Below are positions 17,380 to 25,737 of a stretch of 64,000 nucleotides of DNA, one piece after another. The stretch spans positions 1 to 64,000 of the forward strand of contig CAZUMH010000007.1 in NCBI GenBank assembly GCA_964621645.1. Reading direction: 5' to 3'. Origin of the DNA: CAZUMH01 sp964621645 (GTDB lineage: Bacteria > Zhuqueibacterota > QNDG01 > JAGLOF01). A model generated the notes under the pieces. It had not been told where the DNA came from and ran no database searches. It was given only the letters and a program-made list of their open reading frames with translations. Position 1 is the first letter of the stretch. Each line of letters opens with the position of its first letter. The position numbers were made by a program, and so were the translations under genes.

Positions 17380-17943
17380 ATGCGCAAGCATCGGATGAGC
17401 AGTCTGTTGATCTGTTGTACTGTTCTTGCAGCGTCAGTCCTTACGGCTCAGACGCAGTCCTGGGATCTCAATATCAAGGCCGGCCTGCTCTTGCCGGGTA
17501 CGGTGACCATTTCTCCCCCGGGAGTCGACCTGGACACCGAAACCGGTTTCATCGCCCAGACCAACCTGGACGCCCTGGTGGCACCCAAACTTTCAGTCGG
17601 CGCCCGCGTCGTACTGGCTTCCACCAGTGAGGAAATAAGCGGGGAGGGAGCGACCGTCTACTCCTTTGGCGGAACCATCAAAGCCCGTTTCAGACTTTCC
17701 TCAGGCTGGCAGGTGCGCCCGGGCATCGCCTTCGCCTACCAGCTCTGTATCGGTGAAAGTTTCGAGGATGTTGAGGGTCTTGATCTCGGCCTGATTTTTG
17801 AAATAGTCAAGCCCTTGAACGCTCACCAGGCCGTGCTGGCCGATATCGGCTTTATCTCTCAGCCGGCCGGCGGCAACGAAGACGCCGACGTGACCTTCGC
17901 TCCTATCTTCTACCTGACCCTCGGATTTGAATTCGGCGGTTAA
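17380..17943 (+). CDS. Small outer-membrane beta-barrel protein
   Basis: 187 residues with a signal peptide (ending VLTAQ) and about eight amphipathic strands (for example LNIKAGLLL, SVGARVVL, TIKARFRL, VRPGIAFAYQ, FYLTLGFEFGG) in the style of OmpA/OmpW-like eight-stranded barrels. No specific family is recognised. The start was set at the ATG with GGGGAGG 8 bases upstream; earlier in-frame codons code for a Cys/Asn-rich stretch that is not a signal. It stands alone between the GH38 gene and exonuclease III and has its own likely promoter. Confidence 0.7.
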   Translation: MRKHRMSSLLICCTVLAASVLTAQTQSWDLNIKAGLLLPGTVTISPPGVDLDTETGFIAQTNLDALVAPKLSVGARVVLASTSEEISGEGATVYSFGGTIKARFRLSSGWQVRPGIAFAYQLCIGESFEDVEGLDLGLIFEIVKPLNAHQAVLADIGFISQPAGGNEDADVTFAPIFYLTLGFEFGG

Positions 17944-18005
17944 TCCCCGGCATGAAACGGGGGAAAAGGATCGGAATGGAAAAGCGGGAATAAAATGGGG
18001 TTGGT

Positions 18006-18773
18006 ATGACGTCCATCTACTCCTGGAACGTAAACGGAATCAGGGCCTGGGTCCAAAAAGATGCATTGAAATGGCTGCGGCGGGAATCTCCGGACATCCT
18101 GGCCCTGCAAGAGACCAAAGCCGCTCCCGAGCAGCTTGACGAAGTGCTTCTGCAGGTGCCTGGCTATGTCAGCTTCTGGCGTTCGGCCAAACGGAAGGGC
18201 TACAGTGGCGTCTGCCTCTATTCCCGGGAAGAACCCATCAGCACCGAATCCCTGGGGGATGATCTTTTCGATGATGAAGGAAGGGTATTAATCGCACACT
18301 ACCCTTCCTTCACACTCCTGAACTGCTATTTCCCCAACAGCCAGCCGGAAGGAGCACGTCTGGATTACAAACTTGCTTTCTGCGAAGCTGTTCTAAAGAA
18401 AAGCAATGCCCTGATACGGGCAGGGAAAAATATTATTATCTGCGGGGATTTCAATATTGCCCATACTGAAATAGATTTGAAGAATCCCGGGACAAACCGG
18501 AACAATCCGGGCTTCCTGCCCGAAGAGCGTAACTGGATGACGATGTTTCTGGAAAACGGCTACGTTGATTCTTTTCGAGCCTTCCACCCCGGTGAAAAAG
18601 GGTACTATACCTGGTGGTCCTACCGTTTCCAGGCCCGTAAACGGAACATCGGCTGGCGTATTGACTACCACTGTCTGAACCGGGAGTTCTTCCCGGCCGT
18701 AAAGGAGGCCCGCATCCATAGTGATGTTTTCGGCTCGGATCACTGCCCCGTGAGCATCACTCTTAATCTCTAA
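18006..18773 (+). CDS. xth: Exodeoxyribonuclease III (AP endonuclease)
   Basis: Cleaves DNA at abasic sites and degrades 3' ends in base-excision repair, in the cytoplasm. 255 residues, the usual length. Visible catalytic motifs of the exonuclease/endonuclease/phosphatase fold: SWNVNGIRA (Asn), LALQETK (metal Glu), YSGVCLYSR, ICGDFNIAHTEIDL (Asp/Asn), RIDYH, and FGSDHCPV (Asp-His) at the C-terminus. It lies 62 bases after the outer-membrane protein gene on the same strand and converges with the next gene. Confidence 0.95.
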   Translation: MTSIYSWNVNGIRAWVQKDALKWLRRESPDILALQETKAAPEQLDEVLLQVPGYVSFWRSAKRKGYSGVCLYSREEPISTESLGDDLFDDEGRVLIAHYPSFTLLNCYFPNSQPEGARLDYKLAFCEAVLKKSNALIRAGKNIIICGDFNIAHTEIDLKNPGTNRNNPGFLPEERNWMTMFLENGYVDSFRAFHPGEKGYYTWWSYRFQARKRNIGWRIDYHCLNREFFPAVKEARIHSDVFGSDHCPVSITLNL

Positions 18774-18794
18774 AGAAAGCCACCGCCGCTCTGC

Positions 18795-19172
18795 TTAATC
18801 CTTATCATTGTCGAGATAAGCTTCCGCTTCCTCGAGGGTTGCGAAATGCCGGGCGGGATACTTCGTGGCCATCTTTGCCAGTCGGTTGATCTGCATTCCG
18901 CCCAAAGGAGTAGCACCCACAACCCTGGCTACCTTCTTCACCCCCATTTTTTCAGCCATTTGGGTCATCTGAGCCACAACTTTCTGTACTTCCTCATCCC
19001 CGGGGCTGTAGTTAGCAGCAAAGGTTATCACTGTGAACCCCGGCTTGACCTTGTTTATGGCCTCACGATAGGCTTTCTGCAGCCGCAGGGCTCGGGGAAA
19101 ATCCAGCCTTCCCTGAAAATGGATGTAAATACGATTCTTCGCGAGGTTGACTTCTGTTAATTTTTCTTCCAT
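18795..19172 (-). CDS. Small STAS/SpoIIAA-like protein
   Basis: 125 residues, soluble, no signal. The pattern (VNLAKNRIYIHFQGRLD, then a Gly/Pro loop FAANYSPGDEE, amphipathic helix, KVARVVGA) recalls SpoIIAA/STAS-like fold proteins of the DUF3478 kind, but the match is only by appearance. The start at 19170-19172 has AAAGGAT upstream; a longer frame reaching 19241 lacks one. It diverges from the SpoIIE-type phosphatase operon, and a STAS-like partner for such a phosphatase would make sense (anti-sigma antagonist systems), but no phosphorylatable serine motif is obvious. Confidence 0.6.
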   Translation of the reverse strand: MEEKLTEVNLAKNRIYIHFQGRLDFPRALRLQKAYREAINKVKPGFTVITFAANYSPGDEEVQKVVAQMTQMAEKMGVKKVARVVGATPLGGMQINRLAKMATKYPARHFATLEEAEAYLDNDKD

Positions 19173-19488
19173 TTGTCCATCCTTTAGATAGTGATCTTTT
19201 TTCAAGATAATTTTGCCAAAACCATGCCAGGCAAATGACATGAAGATTCCATTCCCTCATTGATCAGAAAAACAATGAGTTACTATGCATTCAACTTGCA
19301 AGGTATGGACCTGCTGGTCTCATTCATTTTCAATTTGAAATCCGATCCGTTTACAAGATACATTGACGTCGCCCTGAATGCAAACATGGATCGTGTCTAT
19401 TGAGGAAAATACTTGCGACTTTCACGATTTTCTCGTAAACTACAGCTCTATCATTTTCCACCACAATCATTATCAAAAAGAGGATTGC
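19173..19488. other. Divergent intergenic region
   Basis: 316 bases between the STAS-like gene and the phosphatase operon. It holds one short inverted repeat, CTCATTG (19256-19262) / CAATGAG (19273-19279). No convincing promoter is seen, although TTGAAA (around 19335) and TTGACG (around 19367) are possible -35 boxes. Confidence 0.4.
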
Positions 19489-21153
19489 ATGGAGCTTGAA
19501 TGGAATCTTCTCTGCCTTGACGATACTGCCGATCTTTTCGACTCGCTGCGGAAGTTACGTCCGGACCGCTGTCATCTTTTCCAGGCCGCCTCCCTGAGCA
19601 GCGGACGCCGGCTTCTAAAAGAACAAGACATCCATCTGGTCTTGGTAAATGCCAGTATCATGCAAAAGAACGACCCAAAAGGATTAGAGAAGCTGCGCGG
19701 CGACTTTCCCCCGGCCCGGTTTTTTTACTGCAGCCGTTTGGAGGATATTTCCCCCTTCTCTGATTTCTTTAACAGCGGTCTCTTTGACGGGCATCTGCCC
19801 CTGCCCCTGGATCCGGGGAACACCTGTACTATAATAGACCAGGCCCTCTCCCGCTATGTTGAGACAGCAGCCCAGTCTTTATTAATAGAGGAGCTGACCT
19901 CTCTCATCGATGAGATGAAATTTCTTCATGAAATTTCTCAGAAAATTTCAGAGAAGAAACCGCTGTCCCGTCTGTTGCGGGATATCATGGAAAGCAGCAA
20001 ACTTCTCATGAAAGCCGAAGCCAGTTCTCTTTTACTCTATGACAGCGATGATGACCGGCTCCATTTTTACGTGGCCACCGGTGAGAAAGGAAGAATTCTG
20101 AAAAAGTTCAGCGTTGACATTGGAGAAGGCATCGCCGGCTGGGTGGCCCAGCATAAAGAATCACTGCTGGTGCAGGATTGTTACAGCGATTCCCGTTTCA
20201 ATCCCGATTATGACCGTAAATCTAAATTTATTACCCGTTCCATGATCGCCGTCCCCATGGTCCGAAAGAAACGGCTTCTTGGCGTCATCGAAGTAATCAA
20301 CAAGAAGGGGAACGGGACCTTCACGGAAAACGACCTAAAACTGTTTGAAACGCTGGCATCCCACTGTGCCATCGCTATCGAGAACCATCAGTTAACCTTG
20401 AAGCAGATCGAAACCGAAGCGCTGGAGAGAGAGCTGGACCGGGCTCGGGAGATACAGGAGAAACTGCTTCCTGCCTCATTACCTGAATACCGGGATATCG
20501 AAGTAGCCGCCACGCTCATCCCGGCGAAGACTGTTGGGGGGGATTATTACAATATTATTCGAATCGATGAGACCAGAAGCCTTTTCTTCGTGGCGGATGT
20601 CACCGGCAAAGGAATCCCCGCCGCCCTCATCGTGTCAACCATCTACTCCTGTATCGGCAGTTATCTGAAACTCAGCAGTGTCGAGTTCGATCTGATGACA
20701 TTGGTAACAGCCATGAACCGGCTGCTGATTGATTCCACAACGGAAACCCGTTTCGCCTCAGCCTGGTTCGGCCTGCTCCACCACGATACCCTGCGCCTTC
20801 TCAGCGTTAATGCCGGACATAATCCACCTATGCTTTTCCGGCAGAGGCAGGGAAAGCCCATGGTTCTTGATAAAGGAGGCCTCTTTTTAGGAGGCATGGA
20901 CGTCGGATATGAAAGTGAAGAGATAAGCATGAGAAAAAATGATGTACTTGTCTTCTTCACCGACGGAGTAACTGAAGCCTGGAACACCCGTGAGGATGAA
21001 TACGGGGAAGAACGTCTCATCTCTGTCGTACAGAGCAACCTCTCGGCCTCATCGGGAGAAATTCTCGTTTCTATTGAGGAAGATGTCCGTTGCCACGTAG
21101 GCAAGGCCCAACAAAGCGACGACTTCACATGTGCTGTGCTGAAAATACTTTGA
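19489..21153 (+). CDS. SpoIIE-type serine phosphatase with degenerate receiver and GAF domain
   Basis: 554-residue cytoplasmic signalling protein. Residues about 5-120 look like a response-regulator receiver, with the acidic pair LCLDD (10-12) but Asn54 in place of the phosphorylated Asp and Leu-Pro where the conserved Lys-Pro should be, so it cannot be a normal phospho-receiver. A helical linker leads to a GAF domain (about 155-310; SIGEG-type core VDIGEGIAGWV), and the C-terminal PP2C/SpoIIE domain (about 325-554) carries metal-binding GGDYYN, DVTGKGIPAAL, NAGHNPP and FTDGVTEA. Such enzymes dephosphorylate anti-sigma antagonists. First gene of an apparent eight-gene operon; 27 bases to the next. 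Start chosen for AGAGGA upstream. Confidence 0.88.
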   Translation: MELEWNLLCLDDTADLFDSLRKLRPDRCHLFQAASLSSGRRLLKEQDIHLVLVNASIMQKNDPKGLEKLRGDFPPARFFYCSRLEDISPFSDFFNSGLFDGHLPLPLDPGNTCTIIDQALSRYVETAAQSLLIEELTSLIDEMKFLHEISQKISEKKPLSRLLRDIMESSKLLMKAEASSLLLYDSDDDRLHFYVATGEKGRILKKFSVDIGEGIAGWVAQHKESLLVQDCYSDSRFNPDYDRKSKFITRSMIAVPMVRKKRLLGVIEVINKKGNGTFTENDLKLFETLASHCAIAIENHQLTLKQIETEALERELDRAREIQEKLLPASLPEYRDIEVAATLIPAKTVGGDYYNIIRIDETRSLFFVADVTGKGIPAALIVSTIYSCIGSYLKLSSVEFDLMTLVTAMNRLLIDSTTETRFASAWFGLLHHDTLRLLSVNAGHNPPMLFRQRQGKPMVLDKGGLFLGGMDVGYESEEISMRKNDVLVFFTDGVTEAWNTREDEYGEERLISVVQSNLSASSGEILVSIEEDVRCHVGKAQQSDDFTCAVLKIL

Positions 21154-21180
21154 TAATAACACTGGAAGCTGGAGGATTTC

Positions 21181-21516
21181 ATGTTCATCCTGGCGTTTAA
21201 GTTGATCATCGGTCACGCGATTGCTGACTTTGTTTTTCAACCCCTCCCCATGGCCCTGGGAAAATGCCGCACCAGAAAGCCCAGGAATGAGGAGGAAGCA
21301 ACCTATCCATCCTGGCCCTACTGGCTCACATCCCATGCCCTGGTCCATGGTGGAATAGTCTGGCTCATTACCGGAAATGTATACCTGGGTCTCCTGGAAA
21401 CGGTTCTGCACTGGTTCATTGATTTGGCCAAATGTGAGAAACGGATCGGGATGCACCAGGATCAGTTCGCCCACCTTTTCACTAAACTGCTCTATATTTT
21501 TCTGCTATACATTTAA
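21181..21516 (+). CDS. DUF3307-family membrane protein
   Basis: 111 residues, three or four hydrophobic segments, with the family pattern HAIADFVFQ near the N-terminus, HALVHGG in the middle and HWFIDLAK followed by DQFAHL near the end. The conserved His/Asp residues within the membrane suggest a metal or catalytic site, but no function is established. GGAGG precedes the ATG. Gaps to neighbours are 27 and 13 bases, so it is part of the signalling operon. Confidence 0.8.
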   Translation: MFILAFKLIIGHAIADFVFQPLPMALGKCRTRKPRNEEEATYPSWPYWLTSHALVHGGIVWLITGNVYLGLLETVLHWFIDLAKCEKRIGMHQDQFAHLFTKLLYIFLLYI

Positions 21517-21529
21517 CGGGAGATTCGGC

Positions 21530-22636
21530 ATGAAAATATCGATACGCCGCTGTCTGGCGCCTATTGTTCTGTTAGGCCTTTTTACTCTGCAGGAAACGAT
21601 TTCAGCCCAGAGTCTGCCCCGACTGCGGCTCCGTCTCAGTCCCCGTCTGCAGCAGGGGCTGGAAGCTGTCTATCTGGCTGATCTTGACATACCTAATAAA
21701 GGAACGGCAGAATATCTCTTCGATCTTGATATTTACGACGTGATCACCGACTGGGACAGGACAACGCTGATCATACGTCTGCTCTATCAGGATGTCCCTC
21801 TGGTAACGCTTCGATCCGACCCATTCTACCTCTATGCCCCGGATCCGCCCCCACCTGCGGGAATGCCTTGCTTCTCAGCCACTAATGTTGATCTCATCAC
21901 CCTGGAGACTTTTCCGGGTTCCGGTCTGGAAATTATCTTCAACACGAAAGATGTTAACCTGCCTGACCCTGATTACGAACACTATGTCAGCGGTTCAGGA
22001 AAGCTTAAACGAGGTTCATATTACCTGCAGGCCACGCTGCAAAATCCCGCCTGGAATCATGAAATAAGCGCGGGGCTGGAGATAAAAGTAACCAATCCAT
22101 CTTTGATTCGTCTGGTGACACCGGCTGATTTCAGCATTCTCAGGACAGAATTTCCTCTTTTCCAGTTCGACTCAGACGGCACCGAATTTACCGTTTACAT
22201 ATACAAGCGTCTCTCAGAGACAGACGACATAGAAACCGTGTTGAGCGGCCACCCCACCCTGGAATACTTCACTGATGAAACCCGTTTTAACTATCAGTCA
22301 ACCGGAGGTGATCCGCTGGAAAACGGCTCTACTTATTACTGGTTTGTGGAAGCACTGATTCGCACCAGCGGCGGACTTGAAAAGGCCCGGTCCCCGGTTT
22401 GGCGTTTCACGCTGGATACTGAAGGGACGAGTCGGCCGCAGGAAAACGAACAAATCCGTTCCCTGCTCATTGCTCTTCTGGGGCAGCTGGGAGAGAAAAT
22501 TTTCACCCAACTGATCGGCTATGAAGTGGCATCGGTACGAGTCAATGGGGAGACGATCTCTCTCGCGGAGCTGCAGCGAATCCTGGAGGATTACCTTTCC
22601 CGCGGTTTCGAAATTGGTGATGTTACTATCCAGTAA
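21530..22636 (+). CDS. Secreted protein of unknown function in the FecR/cyclase operon
   Basis: 368 residues, signal peptide ending TISAQ. Not recognised as a named family. The middle is all-beta with repeated fibronectin-like stretches (about 30-130, 130-230, 230-330: LVTPADFSILRTEFPLFQF is typical of a fibronectin-III-like unit describing 'what is in the text of a value', and YYWFVEALI of an FnIII strand), and the C-terminal ~50 residues are a helical segment (SLLIALLGQLGEKIF, LAELQRILEDYL). ACGGGAG lies before the ATG. Because it precedes FecR-domain and barrel genes with 19 bases spacing, it is probably a cell-envelope partner in the same sensory unit. Confidence 0.65.
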   Translation: MKISIRRCLAPIVLLGLFTLQETISAQSLPRLRLRLSPRLQQGLEAVYLADLDIPNKGTAEYLFDLDIYDVITDWDRTTLIIRLLYQDVPLVTLRSDPFYLYAPDPPPPAGMPCFSATNVDLITLETFPGSGLEIIFNTKDVNLPDPDYEHYVSGSGKLKRGSYYLQATLQNPAWNHEISAGLEIKVTNPSLIRLVTPADFSILRTEFPLFQFDSDGTEFTVYIYKRLSETDDIETVLSGHPTLEYFTDETRFNYQSTGGDPLENGSTYYWFVEALIRTSGGLEKARSPVWRFTLDTEGTSRPQENEQIRSLLIALLGQLGEKIFTQLIGYEVASVRVNGETISLAELQRILEDYLSRGFEIGDVTIQ

Positions 22637-22655
22637 TCATAAGACAGGAATAATC

Positions 22656-23324
22656 ATGAAAAAATGGATCTGTTTTATACTTCTGATGTCTCTTGGGGCT
22701 CTGTCCCGGGCCGAGACCATCGCGGTCATTCTAAAATCGGAAGGGCAGGTGCAGATTTCCAGAAACAATAAATCTGTCGCCTCGGAAATAAAACGCGGTT
22801 TCAGACTTGAAGACGGTGACCGCATCGAAACGAAAGAGGACGGGCAACTTGCGCTTCGTTTTCTGGATGATGCCAGCCTGGTGCGGGTTCGACCGAACTC
22901 AATCTGCATTATCCACGGCAGTCTGGAGAAAAACCGTATAATAAAAAATATTTACGTCGAGACCGGGGCCATCCTCTCCAGCATCACGCAGCAAAAAGGG
23001 CAGTTTCGGGTCTCAACTCCTACGTCTGTTGCCAGTGTCAAAGGCACTCGCTTCATTACGGACCACAGGCAAACTGAGGGAACGTACTACTTCGGTGAAG
23101 ATGGATTCGTTCTTATCAATAACGAGGCGGACAGCACCTCTCTGGGGCCGGGTGAAACGGTCCTGGTAAGGTCCCGAACCAGCGGCATCGAAAAATGGAA
23201 GACCAGGAAGGATGAGAAACCATCCTTCGACCAAAAGCCTCTGGAAGAAATATTCGAAATAGATTTCAAAAACGACAAAGGCGAACAAAAGACCCTGCGG
23301 TTTACTATACGGAAAAAGGACTAA
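22656..23324 (+). CDS. FecR-domain periplasmic protein
   Basis: 222 residues with a signal peptide (ending LSRA). The FecR domain covers about residues 20-150: GQVQISRNNK, FRLEDGDRIET, GQLALRFLDDASLVRVRPNS and VASVKGTRF are the usual signature elements. Classic FecR is a transmembrane anti-sigma regulator; this version lacks a cytoplasmic part and so should be purely periplasmic, as in many FecR genes next to CHASE2 cyclases. A likely ligand sensor or peptidoglycan/barrel-bound scaffold for the cyclase downstream. Weak CAGGAA precedes the ATG. Confidence 0.85.
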   Translation: MKKWICFILLMSLGALSRAETIAVILKSEGQVQISRNNKSVASEIKRGFRLEDGDRIETKEDGQLALRFLDDASLVRVRPNSICIIHGSLEKNRIIKNIYVETGAILSSITQQKGQFRVSTPTSVASVKGTRFITDHRQTEGTYYFGEDGFVLINNEADSTSLGPGETVLVRSRTSGIEKWKTRKDEKPSFDQKPLEEIFEIDFKNDKGEQKTLRFTIRKKD

Positions 23325-23339
23325 GCAAAGGAAACAACA

Positions 23340-25700
23340 ATGAAACCGGTTTACCTTCTTTTCCTGCTGGGCTGCGCCTCTCTGCTCCCGGCCCGTCCTA
23401 ATCTGGATTTTGAACATGACCCGCCCACCCCGGTAAAACAGGGTGAAGCGGCTCTTATCGAAGTCTCCTGCTTCAGCACTGCCGGCCGCGCCTATACCAC
23501 ATGGGTCTTTTTCCGTCAGCCAGGTGAAGCACGGTACACTTCCCGCTTGATGGAGTACGACGGCACCGTCTTTAAAGCCAGTATTCCTACCACGGACGTT
23601 AACGCCACCCGGATAGAATACTACATCGCCATCCGTGACACCAGGGGGCAGCTTTCAACCCTTCCGGAAGAAAATCCCGGAGGGAATCCCTACACCCTGC
23701 GCATCCTTCCCCGCAAATCGCAGGAAACACAGCAGCGATTCGAGATGACCATCATCAGTCCCCAGCCAGAGGAAGCCGTCTTCAACGATGAAGTGCTTAT
23801 TGCCGTCTCAATTCTGGGAGGAGAAGCCGAAATCGATCCGGACCGGTCGGCCCTTATTCTGGACGGTATGGACGTGAGTGCCGAGGCCGATATCAGTGAA
23901 AATCTGATCACCTACTCTCCCGCGGTTCTGCCTGTGGGGCACCACCGGATTCAGATGCGGCTGGTAGGACATGACGGGGAGTTACTGCGCACCGAGGAGT
24001 GGGGCTTTCGTACCATTCAGGGTGAACGAAGATACCGCAGACTGACATACAGCGGAGGCCTCTCTCTGGATCTGCGCTCCCAGAATCTCGATTCGGAAAA
24101 AGAGCAATATACCCGCGGCGGTGCGTACACTCAGGGCAGTTACGGTGAATTCGATTTCTTCGCCAGATTACTATTATCTTCAGAAGAATCGAGTGCTTCC
24201 CAGCCGGTGAACCGCTACTCAGCCGGGATCACCTACCGTCCCGGAGAAAACAGCAGCATCTCTCTGCAGGGCGGGGATTTGATTCCTTTCTTCAACCCTC
24301 TGGTTCTGCAGGATAAACGCGTACGCGGTTTCGAGGCCGATCTTGCGTTCGGTTTCTTTTCACTGGATTTTATCAGGGGAGAGTTACACCGGGCTGTTGA
24401 GGGCAGCCCGGCCTCGGAAGAGAACGACAATCAATGGCAGACAGAAGGTACTTACGCCGAAAGGTTCGTGGCTCTGAGACCCGGTTTTCATTTCAGTAGG
24501 AACACGGCACTGAAACTGAACTTTGTAAACGCCAAAGAGGACGCATCGTCCATACAATACGGCGGCAACGTCAAGGAGTCCCTCATAGTGGGAGGCGACC
24601 TTTCGGCGGATTTCGACAACAGGAGAATCCAATTCACCGGAAGCCTGCAGGCCAGCATCAAAAACAATGATGCCTCCGGTCCGGAGTTGGAATACAGTGA
24701 GCTGGTTGCGCTCGACAGTTCCTTCGCCAACCGGCCCGAAATTGAAAGAGCCTATGATTTCCTGGAAAAAACTCATGTTCTTTCCATTACCTCCGGCCTC
24801 TCTCCCTATCCCAGCCTCGCGGCCCAAGCCGATCTGCGGCTGAGCTATCTGCACAATAATCTTACGGTCACCTATTTGAATATTAACAACGAATTCGCGA
24901 CTCCCGGAGCCCCCTTTCTGCTCAAAGATATCGCCGGCGTATATCTGCTGGATCATGTACGGCTGTTCCGCAACAGCGTTCTTGTAAATATTTTCTTTAA
25001 AAACTATCATAACAACCTGAGCGGCGAAGCGGATGAGACCCGTAACACTGAAGTGGGAAGCACCGTTTCCTGGTATCCATACCGCGATCTGCCCTCGTTC
25101 ACCATCGGATATGAATATTACCGCAGACAGAACGATGTCTCTCGGCAGGATGCGGAGACACTCATGCTATTCCCGGTCAACAACAAGACCGGACGTCTCT
25201 CTTTGGCCAGCAGCTATGACCTGAATTTCAAGGGCAGCCGCAACACTTTTTCGGTTAACTACTCCCTCTACAACCGGGAAGATATAGCCGTTCCCGAGGC
25301 AGCCAGTTCATTCTACTCCCTCGCTGCGGGAGTGCGCAGCCGCCTCCCCTTTCCCCTTACCTGGCGCCTGGGATATTCCGTATCCCGCAGTGAATACGGC
25401 GACCTTACCCCCAATATCTCCTCTATCCAGCATCTGAATCTGCGTCTGGATTACCGCCTGGACCGGATAAAAAATGGCGGACTCTTGCGACCCTTTGTTA
25501 ACCTTTCGCTGCAGAACATCGACAATGAAGGCACAACTCTGGAATCAGGTTCACTGAAACGGATCTACGTTTCGGCTGGAACCAGCTATCTCACCACCAT
25601 TGGACGTTTTATTTTACGATACGATATTGTCAGATACAGGGGAGGCGAGGACGATCGCAGCGACAGCGTACTGAACGCTCGTTACGAGTTGAGATTCTAG
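23340..25700 (+). CDS. Large outer-membrane beta-barrel protein
   Basis: 786 residues, signal peptide followed by an N-terminal Ig-like region (about 25-220, with IEYYIAIRDTRGQLSTLP, which is common in surface-layer proteins) and then about 550 residues of alternating beta-strands ending in Arg-Phe, the typical C-terminus of barrels inserted by BamA. No TonB box or plug is seen, so it is not a TonB receptor. It lies between the FecR-domain gene (15 bases) and the CHASE2 cyclase (37 bases), suggesting a structural role in sensing at the outer membrane. Confidence 0.75.
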   Translation: MKPVYLLFLLGCASLLPARPNLDFEHDPPTPVKQGEAALIEVSCFSTAGRAYTTWVFFRQPGEARYTSRLMEYDGTVFKASIPTTDVNATRIEYYIAIRDTRGQLSTLPEENPGGNPYTLRILPRKSQETQQRFEMTIISPQPEEAVFNDEVLIAVSILGGEAEIDPDRSALILDGMDVSAEADISENLITYSPAVLPVGHHRIQMRLVGHDGELLRTEEWGFRTIQGERRYRRLTYSGGLSLDLRSQNLDSEKEQYTRGGAYTQGSYGEFDFFARLLLSSEESSASQPVNRYSAGITYRPGENSSISLQGGDLIPFFNPLVLQDKRVRGFEADLAFGFFSLDFIRGELHRAVEGSPASEENDNQWQTEGTYAERFVALRPGFHFSRNTALKLNFVNAKEDASSIQYGGNVKESLIVGGDLSADFDNRRIQFTGSLQASIKNNDASGPELEYSELVALDSSFANRPEIERAYDFLEKTHVLSITSGLSPYPSLAAQADLRLSYLHNNLTVTYLNINNEFATPGAPFLLKDIAGVYLLDHVRLFRNSVLVNIFFKNYHNNLSGEADETRNTEVGSTVSWYPYRDLPSFTIGYEYYRRQNDVSRQDAETLMLFPVNNKTGRLSLASSYDLNFKGSRNTFSVNYSLYNREDIAVPEAASSFYSLAAGVRSRLPFPLTWRLGYSVSRSEYGDLTPNISSIQHLNLRLDYRLDRIKNGGLLRPFVNLSLQNIDNEGTTLESGSLKRIYVSAGTSYLTTIGRFILRYDIVRYRGGEDDRSDSVLNARYELRF

Positions 25701-25737
25701 ATAAGTCGCTGACAAACAACTCTTTCTTCCGTTACAG

